A stretch of 29,480 nucleotides of DNA, from the IMG/VR virus record IMGVR_UViG_3300037504_000626, positions 1 to 29,480 of that record; one strand, given 5' to 3'. The notes beneath the pieces are model-generated. The model made no database searches. It saw nothing but the letters and a program-made list of their open reading frames with translations, and was not told the DNA's origin. Positions 1 through 5,100 of the stretch are shown here, piece by piece; the first letter of the stretch is position 1, and every line of letters begins with the position of its first letter. The translations under genes and the position numbers were made by a program. Origin of the DNA: a virus.

Positions 1-1
1 T

Positions 2-118
2 GGAAGGTGCGACTATTGCAAACAAAAAAGGGAGGTAACCGAGCCAAGAGACTTTGGCATCAAGGAAAAGGTCACCCCCGAAGAGTTTGATAATTTTCTT
101 AAAAATTTAATGAATTAG
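2..118 (+). CDS. C-terminal fragment of a Cys-pair protein (partial at window edge)
   Basis: An open frame enters from the left edge and stops with TAG at 116-118, giving the last 38 residues of a protein. It begins GRCDYCKQKREV, so one CxxC pair is visible; the other half of a possible zinc site would lie upstream. The rest is charged and ends in a short helix-like segment (EEFDNFLKNLMN). It is followed 13 bases later by the next gene on the same strand. The frame is preferred over the other two because they close within the first 100 bases or give no sensible protein. No function can be assigned from this fragment. Confidence 0.55.
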   Translation, partial: GRCDYCKQKREVTEPRDFGIKEKVTPEEFDNFLKNLMN

Positions 119-131
119 AAACAACAAAAAA

Positions 132-428
132 ATGAACGAAGAACGCTGGGACTATATCGCATCCATGCTTTACTCTTACTTAGAAAAAGAGGATGCGGAT
201 AAAATTTTAAAAGAAATTAAGGGGTGTGTTAAAAAGGAAGGTGGAAAAATGAAAAAAAGAATTCTTTGCCCTAAGTGCGAAGGGAACGGTAGCCACGAAG
301 TTCTTTTTTCTGGTGAGATGTTTTTAGTAACCGCCGGTATTCCTATGATAAGAAAATCCGTTGAATGCAAGGTTTGCGAAGGAAAGGGATATCTTGAGGA
401 GGATTGCAAGCTTGACAAAATAAGGTGA
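132..428 (+). CDS. Small protein with two DnaJ-type Cys pairs
   Basis: A 98-residue protein with an N-terminal charged helical segment (residues 1-40) and a C-terminal zinc-binding part. CPKCEGNG at residues 46-53 and CKVCEGKG at 79-86 resemble the CxxCxGxG repeats of the DnaJ central zinc domain. Such isolated pairs are common in small phage proteins, where the role is unknown. The first ATG follows an A-run without a Shine-Dalgarno. An internal ATG at 249 is preceded by GGAAGGTGG and would give a 59-residue protein that keeps both Cys pairs, so it is a real alternative start. Promoter P1 overlaps the last codons. Confidence 0.65.
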   Translation: MNEERWDYIASMLYSYLEKEDADKILKEIKGCVKKEGGKMKKRILCPKCEGNGSHEVLFSGEMFLVTAGIPMIRKSVECKVCEGKGYLEEDCKLDKIR

Positions 429-439
429 AAAGGTAAAAT
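412..439 (+). promoter_or_regulatory. Promoter P1 (TTGACA-16-TAAAAT)
   Basis: TTGACA at 412-417 and TAAAAT at 434-439 are separated by 16 bases, close to the bacterial sigma-70 consensus. The spacer ends in GAAAAGG, giving the block GAAAAGGTAAAAT that recurs at two promoters downstream (768-789 and 1372-1393). The -35 box lies inside the end of the preceding gene. Predicted +1 is near 446, leaving a leader of about 33 bases before the gene at 479. Confidence 0.75.
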
Positions 440-446
440 AGGCTTA

Positions 447-476
447 GTCAAGCCAAAAAGTCAAGGGCAAGTCAAG
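447..476 (+). repeat. Three direct GTCAAG repeats in the P1 leader
   Basis: GTCAAG occurs at 447-452, 460-465 and 471-476, spaced 13 and 11 bases start to start, about one helical turn. The array covers almost the whole leader between P1 and the ATG at 479. GGCTT/AAGCC at 441-454 could also form a five-pair hairpin around the first repeat. This could be an operator or an RNA-level binding array, or chance in a short A-rich leader. Confidence 0.35.
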
Positions 477-478
477 TT

Positions 479-739
479 ATGAAAAACCCAAAAGAGTCAA
501 AGTTAAGCGGGGAAAATTTAGATTTGTATTGTGCGATAATTGATCATGTTAATGGCCTTAAAAAAACACTAGAGGGCAGGGTGTTAACTATTGCCGAAGC
601 CTCTACCCAAGACCCAGAACAAAGAGCCTCCCTGAAGTCACTTGTGCGTGAGGCCATCTGGATGGAAACCCACTGGAGCAGTAACCTCCTAGAAATGGTC
701 GCGGAGCATTTAAAAATACCCAAGGACCAGGAAGAATAA
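479..739 (+). CDS. Hypothetical 86-residue helical protein
   Basis: An 86-residue, mostly helical and mildly acidic protein of a type I do not recognise. It has no Cys, no membrane segment and no known motif. Tryptophans sit in the IWMETHWSSNLLEM stretch near the C-terminus. It is the first gene behind promoter P1 and has no Shine-Dalgarno; its ATG follows GTCAAGTT. It lies directly upstream of the first promoter-RNA-initiator module, so a role in early regulation or replication is possible, from position only. Confidence 0.65.
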   Translation: MKNPKESKLSGENLDLYCAIIDHVNGLKKTLEGRVLTIAEASTQDPEQRASLKSLVREAIWMETHWSSNLLEMVAEHLKIPKDQEE

Positions 740-761
740 TTTATTAGTTAATTTTAAGCCC

Positions 762-789
762 TTGACTTTTTAGGCTGAAAAGGTAAAAT
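762..789 (+). promoter_or_regulatory. Promoter P2 (TTGACT-16-TAAAAT)
   Basis: TTGACT at 762-767 and TAAAAT at 784-789, spacer 16, with the same GAAAAGGTAAAAT block as P1 and nearly as P3. Counting 6-7 bases past the -10 box puts +1 at 796, exactly the first base of the 5' strand of the structured RNA that follows. Confidence 0.75.
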
Positions 790-795
790 AAAAAT

Positions 796-918
796 GCAAG
801 CTAAACTCATCACAAAAATAATTTTAGAGCCTTTAGTCTTGGCGGTTTTGCAGGCAAAATCGCCTCGCATCAGGGAAGTGATGAGCCCTGGTTTGCGCCG
901 TCAAGACTAAGGGCTTTT
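796..918 (+). ncRNA. Structured pseudoknotted RNA 1 (promoter to terminator)
   Basis: This is a 123-base transcript candidate between promoter P2 and a T-run. Pairings seen in the sequence: a 796-801/891-896 (6 pairs, one G-U); b CTCATCAC 806-813 with GTGATGAG 878-885 (8 perfect pairs), the latter in the loop of hairpin T, CAGGG 871-875/CCCTG 886-890; hairpin B 841-850/855-864 (10 pairs, loop 851-854); and stem A 828-845/898-915 (18 pairs, two G-U), followed by TTTT. Helices a and b cross stem A, and GGCGG 841-845 is shared by stem A and hairpin B, so the RNA is either a complex pseudoknot or switches between folds. A paralogue with the same layout lies at 1399-1522. I recognise no known RNA family. 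The function could be a cis antiterminator or attenuator, or a separate small RNA. Confidence 0.75.
828..918 (+). terminator. Long-stem intrinsic terminator of RNA 1
   Basis: The 18-pair stem A (828-845/898-915), with GGGCT followed by TTTTAATTTT, gives a GC-closed stem plus U-run just 15 bases before the ATG at 933. Its apical part carries hairpin B and the pseudoknot strands. Transcription of the downstream gene from P2 must therefore read through it. Confidence 0.6.
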
Positions 919-932
919 AATTTTAAAAAAAC

Positions 933-1349
933 ATGAAAGAAAAACCAAGTTATTACGCAATCTTAACCGCTGAAGTAAGGTATGCAAAAAACCTCACGAT
1001 GTTTCAAAAAATTCTCTATGCTGAGATGACGGCGCTAGCAGAGAAAGAGGGGTTTTGTTGGGCTAGCAATAAATATTTTGCCGAGCTTTACGATAAATCA
1101 GAAAAATATATCAGCAGCACAATTTCTGATATGAACAAAAAAGGATACATAGACACATTTATAAGCCAAAAAGACGGGATAACCAGAAAGATATACATTG
1201 GAGCTACCCATAAAAATCTGGATAGCTACCCAGAAAAATCTGGGGAGACCTACCCAGAAAAACCTGAACATAATACTACAAGTACTAATACTAAAAAAGA
1301 ACGGGAACCCTCTTACGAGGATTCCCTTACCACTTATAAGACAAAGTAA
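933..1349 (+). CDS. Winged-helix replication initiator-like protein, short paralogue
   Basis: A 138-residue protein. Residues 1-90 look like the winged-helix domain found at the N-terminus of phage replisome organisers and plasmid-type initiators: the stretch MFQKILYAEMTALAEKEGF is followed by an ASNKYFAELY recognition region and an IYIG wing. Residues 91-138 are a polar linker that ends SYEDSLTTYKTK, just where the longer neighbour at 1536 has SYEASLTTYKTK in mid-protein. The protein thus appears to be the initiator N-terminus without the C-terminal domain. Its ATG has no Shine-Dalgarno and lies 15 bases past the RNA 1 terminator. It probably binds DNA near the origin; it could regulate or compete with the full-length paralogue. 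Confidence 0.75.
   Translation: MKEKPSYYAILTAEVRYAKNLTMFQKILYAEMTALAEKEGFCWASNKYFAELYDKSEKYISSTISDMNKKGYIDTFISQKDGITRKIYIGATHKNLDSYPEKSGETYPEKPEHNTTSTNTKKEREPSYEDSLTTYKTK
1303..1345 (+). repeat. Conserved palindrome plus tail, copy 1
   Basis: GGGAA 1303-1307 and CCTC 1309-1312 pair with GAGG 1317-1320 and TTCCC 1322-1326 around the loop TTAC; C1308/A1321 is a mismatch. It is followed by CTTACCACTTATAAGACAAA (1326-1345). The second copy (1937-1978) keeps CCTC-TTAC-GAGG, the mismatch position and the tail, while the outer stem changes on both sides. The element is at the 3' end of the short initiator gene, 20 bases before promoter P3. It could be an initiator-binding site or an RNA hairpin. 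Confidence 0.6.
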
Positions 1350-1365
1350 AAAAGATTATCGAGAC

Positions 1366-1393
1366 TTGACAAAATAAAACGAAAAGGTAAGAT
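1366..1393 (+). promoter_or_regulatory. Promoter P3 (TTGACA-16-TAAGAT)
   Basis: TTGACA at 1366-1371 and TAAGAT at 1388-1393 with a 16-base spacer ending in GAAAAGG, like P1 and P2. The first ten bases, TTGACAAAAT, match P1 exactly. Predicted +1 is 1399-1400, the first base of the 5' strand of structured RNA 2. Confidence 0.75.
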
Positions 1394-1398
1394 GGAAA

Positions 1399-1522
1399 TG
1401 CAACAAATTAGGATTCAAACTATAAAAAAAGACCTATTCAACTGGCGGTTTGCTCGCAAATCGCCGAGCATAGAGGGTTTGAATCCCCCTTGTTGCACCG
1501 TCAGTTGAGTGGGTCTTTTTTT
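1399..1522 (+). ncRNA. Structured pseudoknotted RNA 2 (paralogue of RNA 1)
   Basis: Same order of elements as RNA 1: a TGCAACAA 1399-1406 with TTGTTGCA 1490-1497 (7-8 pairs); b GGATTCAAAC 1411-1420 with GTTTGAATCC 1477-1486 (10 perfect pairs), the latter inside a loop closed by AGG/CCT 1474-1476/1488-1490; hairpin B 1444-1452/1457-1465; and stem A 1429-1448/1498-1517 (20 pairs, three G-U), followed by seven or more T. Sequence shared with RNA 1 is mostly in hairpin B (GGCGGTTT, GCAAA, TCGCC), GCAT, AGGG and CCGTCA. Helices a, b and the base of stem A have different bases but keep pairing, which supports a selected RNA fold. The 3' part resembles a tRNA T-arm and acceptor (TTTGAAT loop, GCAACAA/TTGTTGC, ACCG), but no D or anticodon arm fits. 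Confidence 0.75.
1429..1522 (+). terminator. Long-stem intrinsic terminator of RNA 2
   Basis: The stem of 20 pairs (1429-1448/1498-1517) runs straight into a T-run at 1516-1522. The next ATG (1536) is 14 bases beyond it, as in RNA 1. The stem occupies the region of an upstream in-frame start at 1509, which argues for 1536 as the true start of the initiator gene. Confidence 0.65.
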
Positions 1523-1535
1523 AATACAAAAAAAC

Positions 1536-2369
1536 ATGGAAAAAACACTAAGAAAAGAGGGGGTACCGTTTGTGCAGGTCGCAAACGAAGTACTAAATAG
1601 TGAAACTTTAACATTCAAAGCCAAAGGCCTTTATGCGTTTATTGCATCAAAGCCGGACGGGTGGCAATTCTCCATTTACCGGATAGCGCTACAAACAAAG
1701 GAGGGGAGAGACTCAGTTTCAGCGGGATTAAAAGAGTTAGAAGATGAGGGATGGCTAGTTAGGATGCGGAAAAATGACGGAAGAGTGGAGTATGTTTTAT
1801 ATAATTCCATAAAACCAGCATCAAAAAACCCCACAACTAAACCAAAACCGGAAAATCCCACTGTGGGAAAATCCCAAAGTGGGAAAATCCAACCAGTAAG
1901 TAATAAAGAGAATATAGCAATAAAGAAGAGTATAGACGACACCTCTTACGAGGCGTCGCTTACCACTTATAAGACAAAACAAAAAATCTATAAACAAAGA
2001 GGATTAAATTATAAACCTAAGAAGTCTCGTTTTATAGAAGTAGGAAAGGTAGTTGAAGAGTTCCGCGCCGCCGCCAGCGCCAGAGGATTCAACCTCCTAA
2101 AGTCGGACGGCCAACGGAATAAAAGAATCCGAGGACAGATTGAGGCGCTTTTGATAGCGGGTAAAGACCTTAAAGGCCTTATAAATTGGTGGTTTAGAGG
2201 AGAAGGTGATTATTGTGGGTATGCTCCCGAAAACCTTTTCACAGAAAGGACTGTCGAAACCTACCACGTAAAAAATAAAAAAAAGGAAGTTAAGGACACA
2301 ACACCAGACTTCCAAAAATTAAAAGAGAAATGGAAATCACAAAACAAGAACCAGAGAAAAAGGTCTTAG
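1536..2369 (+). CDS. Replication initiator / replisome organiser-like protein
   Basis: 277 residues from ATG 1536. Residues 1-90 fit the winged-helix domain of phage and plasmid initiators (pattern VPFVQVANEVL, LTFKAKGLYAFI, DGWQFSIYRIA, EGRDSVSAGLKELEDEGWLV). A polar Pro/Lys/Asn linker follows, and the SYEASLTTYKTK segment is shared with the shorter paralogue upstream. The C-terminal part (roughly residues 165-250) is a helical domain with GLINWWFRGEGDYCGYAPENLF, which looks like a DnaD-like or helicase-loading tail. It overlaps the helicase gene by 40 bases, so the two are probably co-translated. An in-frame upstream start (1509) lies within the terminator stem and is rejected. The expected role is origin binding and recruitment of the helicase. 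Confidence 0.8.
   Translation: MEKTLRKEGVPFVQVANEVLNSETLTFKAKGLYAFIASKPDGWQFSIYRIALQTKEGRDSVSAGLKELEDEGWLVRMRKNDGRVEYVLYNSIKPASKNPTTKPKPENPTVGKSQSGKIQPVSNKENIAIKKSIDDTSYEASLTTYKTKQKIYKQRGLNYKPKKSRFIEVGKVVEEFRAAASARGFNLLKSDGQRNKRIRGQIEALLIAGKDLKGLINWWFRGEGDYCGYAPENLFTERTVETYHVKNKKKEVKDTTPDFQKLKEKWKSQNKNQRKRS
1937..1978 (+). repeat. Conserved palindrome plus tail, copy 2
   Basis: CGAC 1937-1940 and CCTC 1942-1945 pair with GAGG 1950-1953 and GTCG 1955-1958 around TTAC; A1941/C1954 is a mismatch. The tail CTTACCACTTATAAGACAAA (1959-1978) is identical to copy 1. The outer stem differs from copy 1 but still pairs. It lies in the linker-coding part of the initiator gene, a common place for phage origins. 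Confidence 0.6.
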
Positions 2370-3598
2370 CCACCTTATATCTCGATCCCAATAAAATATC
2401 CGGCCTGAAACTAAAACCGGAACACTTCACAACAGAAGAACACGGCAACGTGTACGACACAATAAGACAAGGATACCTTAACGGGCTTAAAAAAGATGAC
2501 ATAAGAGAAGATGTCCGCAAACTTGGCTTCACCTCAAGCTACTTCACCGAGGCGTCCATGATAGACTCCGACTTTCTTTTCAGTTGTGACAAGGTCTTGA
2601 AAAATTATCACTACAGGGAATTGCACCGCTCCTTATCAGAATCTCTCCAGGAAATTGCCACCTCTCCAAGAGATATTCAGGAGGTAACTAAAAAAATACA
2701 AATAAAGCTCCTAGAAAACCAACTTGAAAATAAGGAAACCGAAACCCCAAGCCAAATTCTAAAAGAAATTGAAAAAGATCAATTAGAGTATTATAATAAA
2801 AAAGCTCAAGGGTTGACTTGCCTTGGAATCCCAACCGGCTTTCAGTTCCTGGATGATGCTATCGACGGTCTAAGGCCCGGCCACCTCTGGCTAATAGGTG
2901 GCTACACCGGCACCGGGAAATCAACCTTCATGCTCCAAATTCTGAAAAACATTCTAGAAAACTCTTATAAAGTATCCTTATACTCCCTAGAAATGGGAGG
3001 TAAAGACATAATAACAAGGATACTAGGGATGGAATCAGGTCAAAATGGCCAACACCTAATTAAGGATGTTGATGATGACTTTTTTCATAGGGAATACGAA
3101 AAGGCAGCAGAAAGAATCAACGCCTACCAGCTTTCCATTCACACAAAAAAAAGAGATATTGAACAAATAGCCCTCTCGATGACCGAAGAAGCCGAAAAGG
3201 GAGTTGACGCCTTTGCTCTAGATTATGCGCAAAACCTTGACTATGGAAAAAAGTCAGAATATGAAGCTCTTACTTACGCCGCTAATGTTCTTCAGGACGT
3301 TGCCAAGCTAACGAAAAAACCAATAATCCTTCTTTCTCAGGTGAATAACGAATCGGTAAAAAACAAATCTGAGGTTATGGGCTATAAAGGAACTGGCGCC
3401 CTTCCTCAAGTTGCTGATTTAGCCCTTGAACTTGCCAGAACAGAAACCCAAGAAGAACTTGAAGAAAAAAAGGCCTATGGAAATTACAATTATGAAGTGA
3501 TGGCCAAAATTAGGAAAAATAAACACGGTATAACCTTTAATAAACTACTAGACTTCGATCCAGTAACAGGACAATACAATGAAACATTCCCAAACTAA
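2330..3598 (+). CDS. dnaB: DnaB-type replicative helicase
   Basis: 422 residues, near the usual 420-470 for phage DnaB-like helicases. The N-terminal helical domain (about 1-110) matches the DnaB N-domain in style (EKKVLATLYLDPNK, LKPEHFTTEEHGNVYDTI). The RecA-like ATPase domain starts around residue 165: GIPTGFQFLDDAIDGL, then Walker A GYTGTGKST at 191-199, the segment YSLEMGG and Walker B FALDYAQ with D298. LLSQVNNES and RKNKHG near the end fit the sensor and arginine-finger region. It would unwind DNA at the phage fork, loaded by the initiator whose gene it overlaps by 40 bases. No primase domain is present. A phage recombination ATPase is less likely given the N-domain and the neighbours. 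Confidence 0.92.
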   Translation: MEITKQEPEKKVLATLYLDPNKISGLKLKPEHFTTEEHGNVYDTIRQGYLNGLKKDDIREDVRKLGFTSSYFTEASMIDSDFLFSCDKVLKNYHYRELHRSLSESLQEIATSPRDIQEVTKKIQIKLLENQLENKETETPSQILKEIEKDQLEYYNKKAQGLTCLGIPTGFQFLDDAIDGLRPGHLWLIGGYTGTGKSTFMLQILKNILENSYKVSLYSLEMGGKDIITRILGMESGQNGQHLIKDVDDDFFHREYEKAAERINAYQLSIHTKKRDIEQIALSMTEEAEKGVDAFALDYAQNLDYGKKSEYEALTYAANVLQDVAKLTKKPIILLSQVNNESVKNKSEVMGYKGTGALPQVADLALELARTETQEELEEKKAYGNYNYEVMAKIRKNKHGITFNKLLDFDPVTGQYNETFPN

Positions 3599-3624
3599 CC
3601 GTTTTGTTTGTTGGCTAGAAGCTT

Positions 3625-3864
3625 ATGAAAAAACTAAAAGAGTGGCACAAAGCAGTTTGCGAAAAGGCAAACTATAGATGCCAAAAATGCAGAAAAGATT
3701 TTAGTTATCCTTGCTACTTTGACGGTGACGTTAACCAATACGTAACGGGCCATCATGTTAAATCGCAAAAGGCTCACCCAGAACTTAAATTTGAGGTAAG
3801 CAATGGGATTTGTTTGTGTTTGGAATGCCACAACGGCGTTCATTCTGGCAACTTGACATTATAA
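3625..3864 (+). CDS. HNH endonuclease-like protein
   Basis: 79 residues with the HNH layout: CQKC at residues 19-22, a GHHVKSQ segment with the catalytic-type His pair, an Asn in VSNGICLC, and CLECHNGVH near the end. The two Cys pairs would hold a structural zinc and the HH/N/H set would bind the catalytic metal. It is short but complete for a minimal HNH fold. It stands alone after the helicase, 26 bases on, and far from the terminase, so a packaging nuclease role is not indicated by position. It could be a free-standing homing-type nuclease or a DNA-processing enzyme. Promoter P4 follows directly. Confidence 0.8.
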   Translation: MKKLKEWHKAVCEKANYRCQKCRKDFSYPCYFDGDVNQYVTGHHVKSQKAHPELKFEVSNGICLCLECHNGVHSGNLTL

Positions 3865-3883
3865 AATACACACAACGAAAGAC

Positions 3884-3911
3884 TTGACATTTTTTTTCAA
3901 TCTGCTACACT
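3884..3911 (+). promoter_or_regulatory. Promoter P4 (TTGACA-16-TACACT)
   Basis: TTGACA at 3884-3889 and TACACT at 3906-3911, spacer 16 with a T-tract next to the -35 box. The spacer lacks the GAAAAGG block of P1-P3. A second TTGACATTA at 3853-3861 has no matching -10. Predicted +1 is near 3918, at the start of a pseudoknot stem. Confidence 0.65.
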
Positions 3912-3917
3912 AATTAA

Positions 3918-3975
3918 AAAGCAGGGGTGCATTAACGAGCGCTCTATTCATCCCCCTGCTTAGAGCGCTTTTTAA
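3918..3975 (+). ncRNA. H-type pseudoknot RNA 3 ending in a U-run
   Basis: Stem 1 AAGCAGGGG 3919-3927 pairs with CCCCTGCTT 3953-3961 (9 perfect pairs). Loop bases AGCGCTCT 3938-3945 pair with AGAGCGCT 3962-3969 (8 perfect pairs) immediately 3' of stem 1, so both stems can stack coaxially. Five T follow at 3969-3973. Loop 1 is 10 bases and loop 3 is 7. The GAGCGCTC core is also self-complementary, so loop-loop dimers are possible. As with RNAs 1 and 2, it starts at a predicted +1 and ends just before a gene (ATG 3985). It shows no sequence similarity to them. Confidence 0.6.
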
Positions 3976-3984
3976 TTTAAAACT

Positions 3985-4170
3985 ATGAACCAAAGAGACC
4001 TCTATATTCAAGAGAGAGAACTGGAAATCTTGATGGAAAGAGAGTTGATATTTGGAGGCAAGCTGTACAGCCCCCACCAAAAAAAGCATTACCTAGAACA
4101 ATTAAAAAAAAGAAATGACAACACTAATCAAGATTCTATTCAGCGCACTGAGCGCTTGGCTAATAATTAA
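3985..4170 (+). CDS. Hypothetical 61-residue charged protein
   Basis: A 61-residue, strongly charged helical protein (YIQERELEILMERELIF, then a His/Lys-rich part). I do not recognise it. It is the first gene behind P4 and RNA 3, without a Shine-Dalgarno. Its 3' end overlaps the small membrane-protein gene at 4115 by 56 bases. It may form a coiled coil; nothing points to an enzyme. Confidence 0.6.
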   Translation: MNQRDLYIQERELEILMERELIFGGKLYSPHQKKHYLEQLKKRNDNTNQDSIQRTERLANN

Positions 4171-4285
4171 GGGCTTTGTTGCTGATTGGCACTGGGCCTT
4201 AAGACTATTGTCTTTTGCTGTCGGTCTAACCTTAATCCCTTATATACTATGGCCGCCAAGAGTTGATAGAATAGGAGAGGAATGA
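4115..4285 (+). CDS. Small membrane protein, two predicted TM segments
   Basis: 56 residues starting MTTLIKILFSALSAWLIIKG. A first hydrophobic stretch covers about residues 3-23 and a second about 30-47 (LRLLSFAVGLTLIPYILW), separated by ADWHWA; the tail PPRVDRIGEE is charged. Size and layout are those of a class II holin-like or other small inner-membrane protein, but no endolysin gene is near, so holin is only a possibility. It overlaps the upstream gene by 56 bases and the next by ATGA, which supports translation. Confidence 0.6.
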   Translation: MTTLIKILFSALSAWLIIKGFVADWHWALRLLSFAVGLTLIPYILWPPRVDRIGEE

Positions 4286-4521
4286 ACAAAACAACGCTTA
4301 AAACAGGGGAATTAAATAATTGTGAAAACTGTCTAAGCACTTACGGAGAGTACACCCTTGACGGTAATAGTAATTTTTCAGAGTATTGGGGTAAGTACAC
4401 AACTTACGAAGGAGAGGAAATCAAAAAACCAAAAGGGCTTTGCCAATTTTGCAACCCTAAAAGCCGATATTATATTGAAGCCAAAAAGGACGAAGAAATC
4501 ATTTGCAAAAATAATTATTAA
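4282..4521 (+). CDS. Small zinc-ribbon-like protein
   Basis: 79 residues with CENC at 14-17 and CQFC at 54-57, plus a third lone Cys near the end. The two pairs are about 36 residues apart, fitting a zinc ribbon. The middle is rich in Tyr, Gly and acidic residues. GGAGAGG lies just before the ATG, closer than usual. It starts inside the stop of the membrane-protein gene (ATGA). Function unknown. Confidence 0.65.
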   Translation: MNKTTLKTGELNNCENCLSTYGEYTLDGNSNFSEYWGKYTTYEGEEIKKPKGLCQFCNPKSRYYIEAKKDEEIICKNNY

Positions 4522-4530
4522 GTAAGGTAT

Positions 4531-5088
4531 ATGAAAGTATATATTATTAAGTCTGATAAAGATTTAGAGAAGTATAGAGATGATTTTGGTTACCACATAA
4601 AAGGTAATGCAAAATTTGAGTATTCTGCTGATTTTGAGGGTAGATTAAAAGTTGATGGTTATTTACATATCGAAGCAGGTGGGTATATCGAAGTAGGTGG
4701 GTCTATCGAAGCAGGTGGGTATATCGAAGTAGGTGGGTCTATCGAAGCAGGTGAGTATATCGAAGCAGGTGGGTATATCAAAGTAGGTGGGCATATTAAA
4801 GCAGGTAGGTCTATCAAAGCAGGTTGGTCTATTAAAGCAGGCGGGTCTATTAAAGCAGATGAGCATATTAAAGTAGGTGGGTCTATCGAAGCAGGTGGGT
4901 ATATCAAAGTAGGTGGGTCTATCGAAGCAGGTGGGTCTATTAAAGCAGGTTGGTCTATTAAAGCAGGTTGGTCTATTAAAGCAGATGAGCATATTAAAGT
5001 AGGTGAGCATATCGAAGCAGGTGGGTATATCAAAGCAGGTGGTTCTATCGAAGCAACAAAAGGTATTTGTGCAAAGAATGAAATTTAA
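4531..5088 (+). CDS. Hexapeptide-repeat (beta-solenoid) protein
   Basis: 185 residues. Residues 1-46 are a non-repeat cap (MKVYIIKSDKDLEKYRDD). Residues 47-178 are 22 perfect-length hexapeptides of the form I-[EK]-[AV]-G-x-[YSH], close to the [LIV]-G-x4 repeat that builds left-handed beta-helices in acyltransferases and the polymer-forming folds of bactofilin-like proteins. Isoleucine would face the core and Glu/Lys the surface, with the charged position changing between E-rich and K-rich runs. There are no catalytic His residues as in acyltransferases, so a structural or binding role is likelier. A short tail ICAKNEI ends it. AAGG precedes the ATG. Confidence 0.75.
   Translation: MKVYIIKSDKDLEKYRDDFGYHIKGNAKFEYSADFEGRLKVDGYLHIEAGGYIEVGGSIEAGGYIEVGGSIEAGEYIEAGGYIKVGGHIKAGRSIKAGWSIKAGGSIKADEHIKVGGSIEAGGYIKVGGSIEAGGSIKAGWSIKAGWSIKADEHIKVGEHIEAGGYIKAGGSIEATKGICAKNEI
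4669..5064 (+). repeat. 18-bp tandem repeat array, 22 units, in coding DNA
   Basis: Twenty-two in-frame 18-base units of the form ATC/ATT-GAA/AAA-GCA/GTA-GGT-GGG-TCT/TAT encode the hexapeptide solenoid. Some neighbouring units are identical, and a larger block (IKADEHIKVG) occurs twice, which suggests growth by duplication. Copy number is likely to vary between related phages. The array also leaves long false reading frames open on the opposite strand. Confidence 0.9.
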
Positions 5089-5100
5089 AAAGGAGGATAA

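Noticed and set aside
1399-1500. tRNA or tmRNA end: GCAACAA/TTGTTGC acceptor, TTTGAAT T-loop and ACCG
   Set aside because: No D-arm or true anticodon arm fits, the T-stem has an A-C mismatch, and paralogue RNA 1 keeps the pseudoknot pairing but not the T-loop sequence.
1509-1535. Upstream start for the initiator gene
   Set aside because: It lies in the terminator stem of RNA 2, and the added residues match no initiator; ATG 1536 is used.
4669-5064. CRISPR array
   Set aside because: The 18-bp units are directly adjacent with no spacers and remain in one coding frame.
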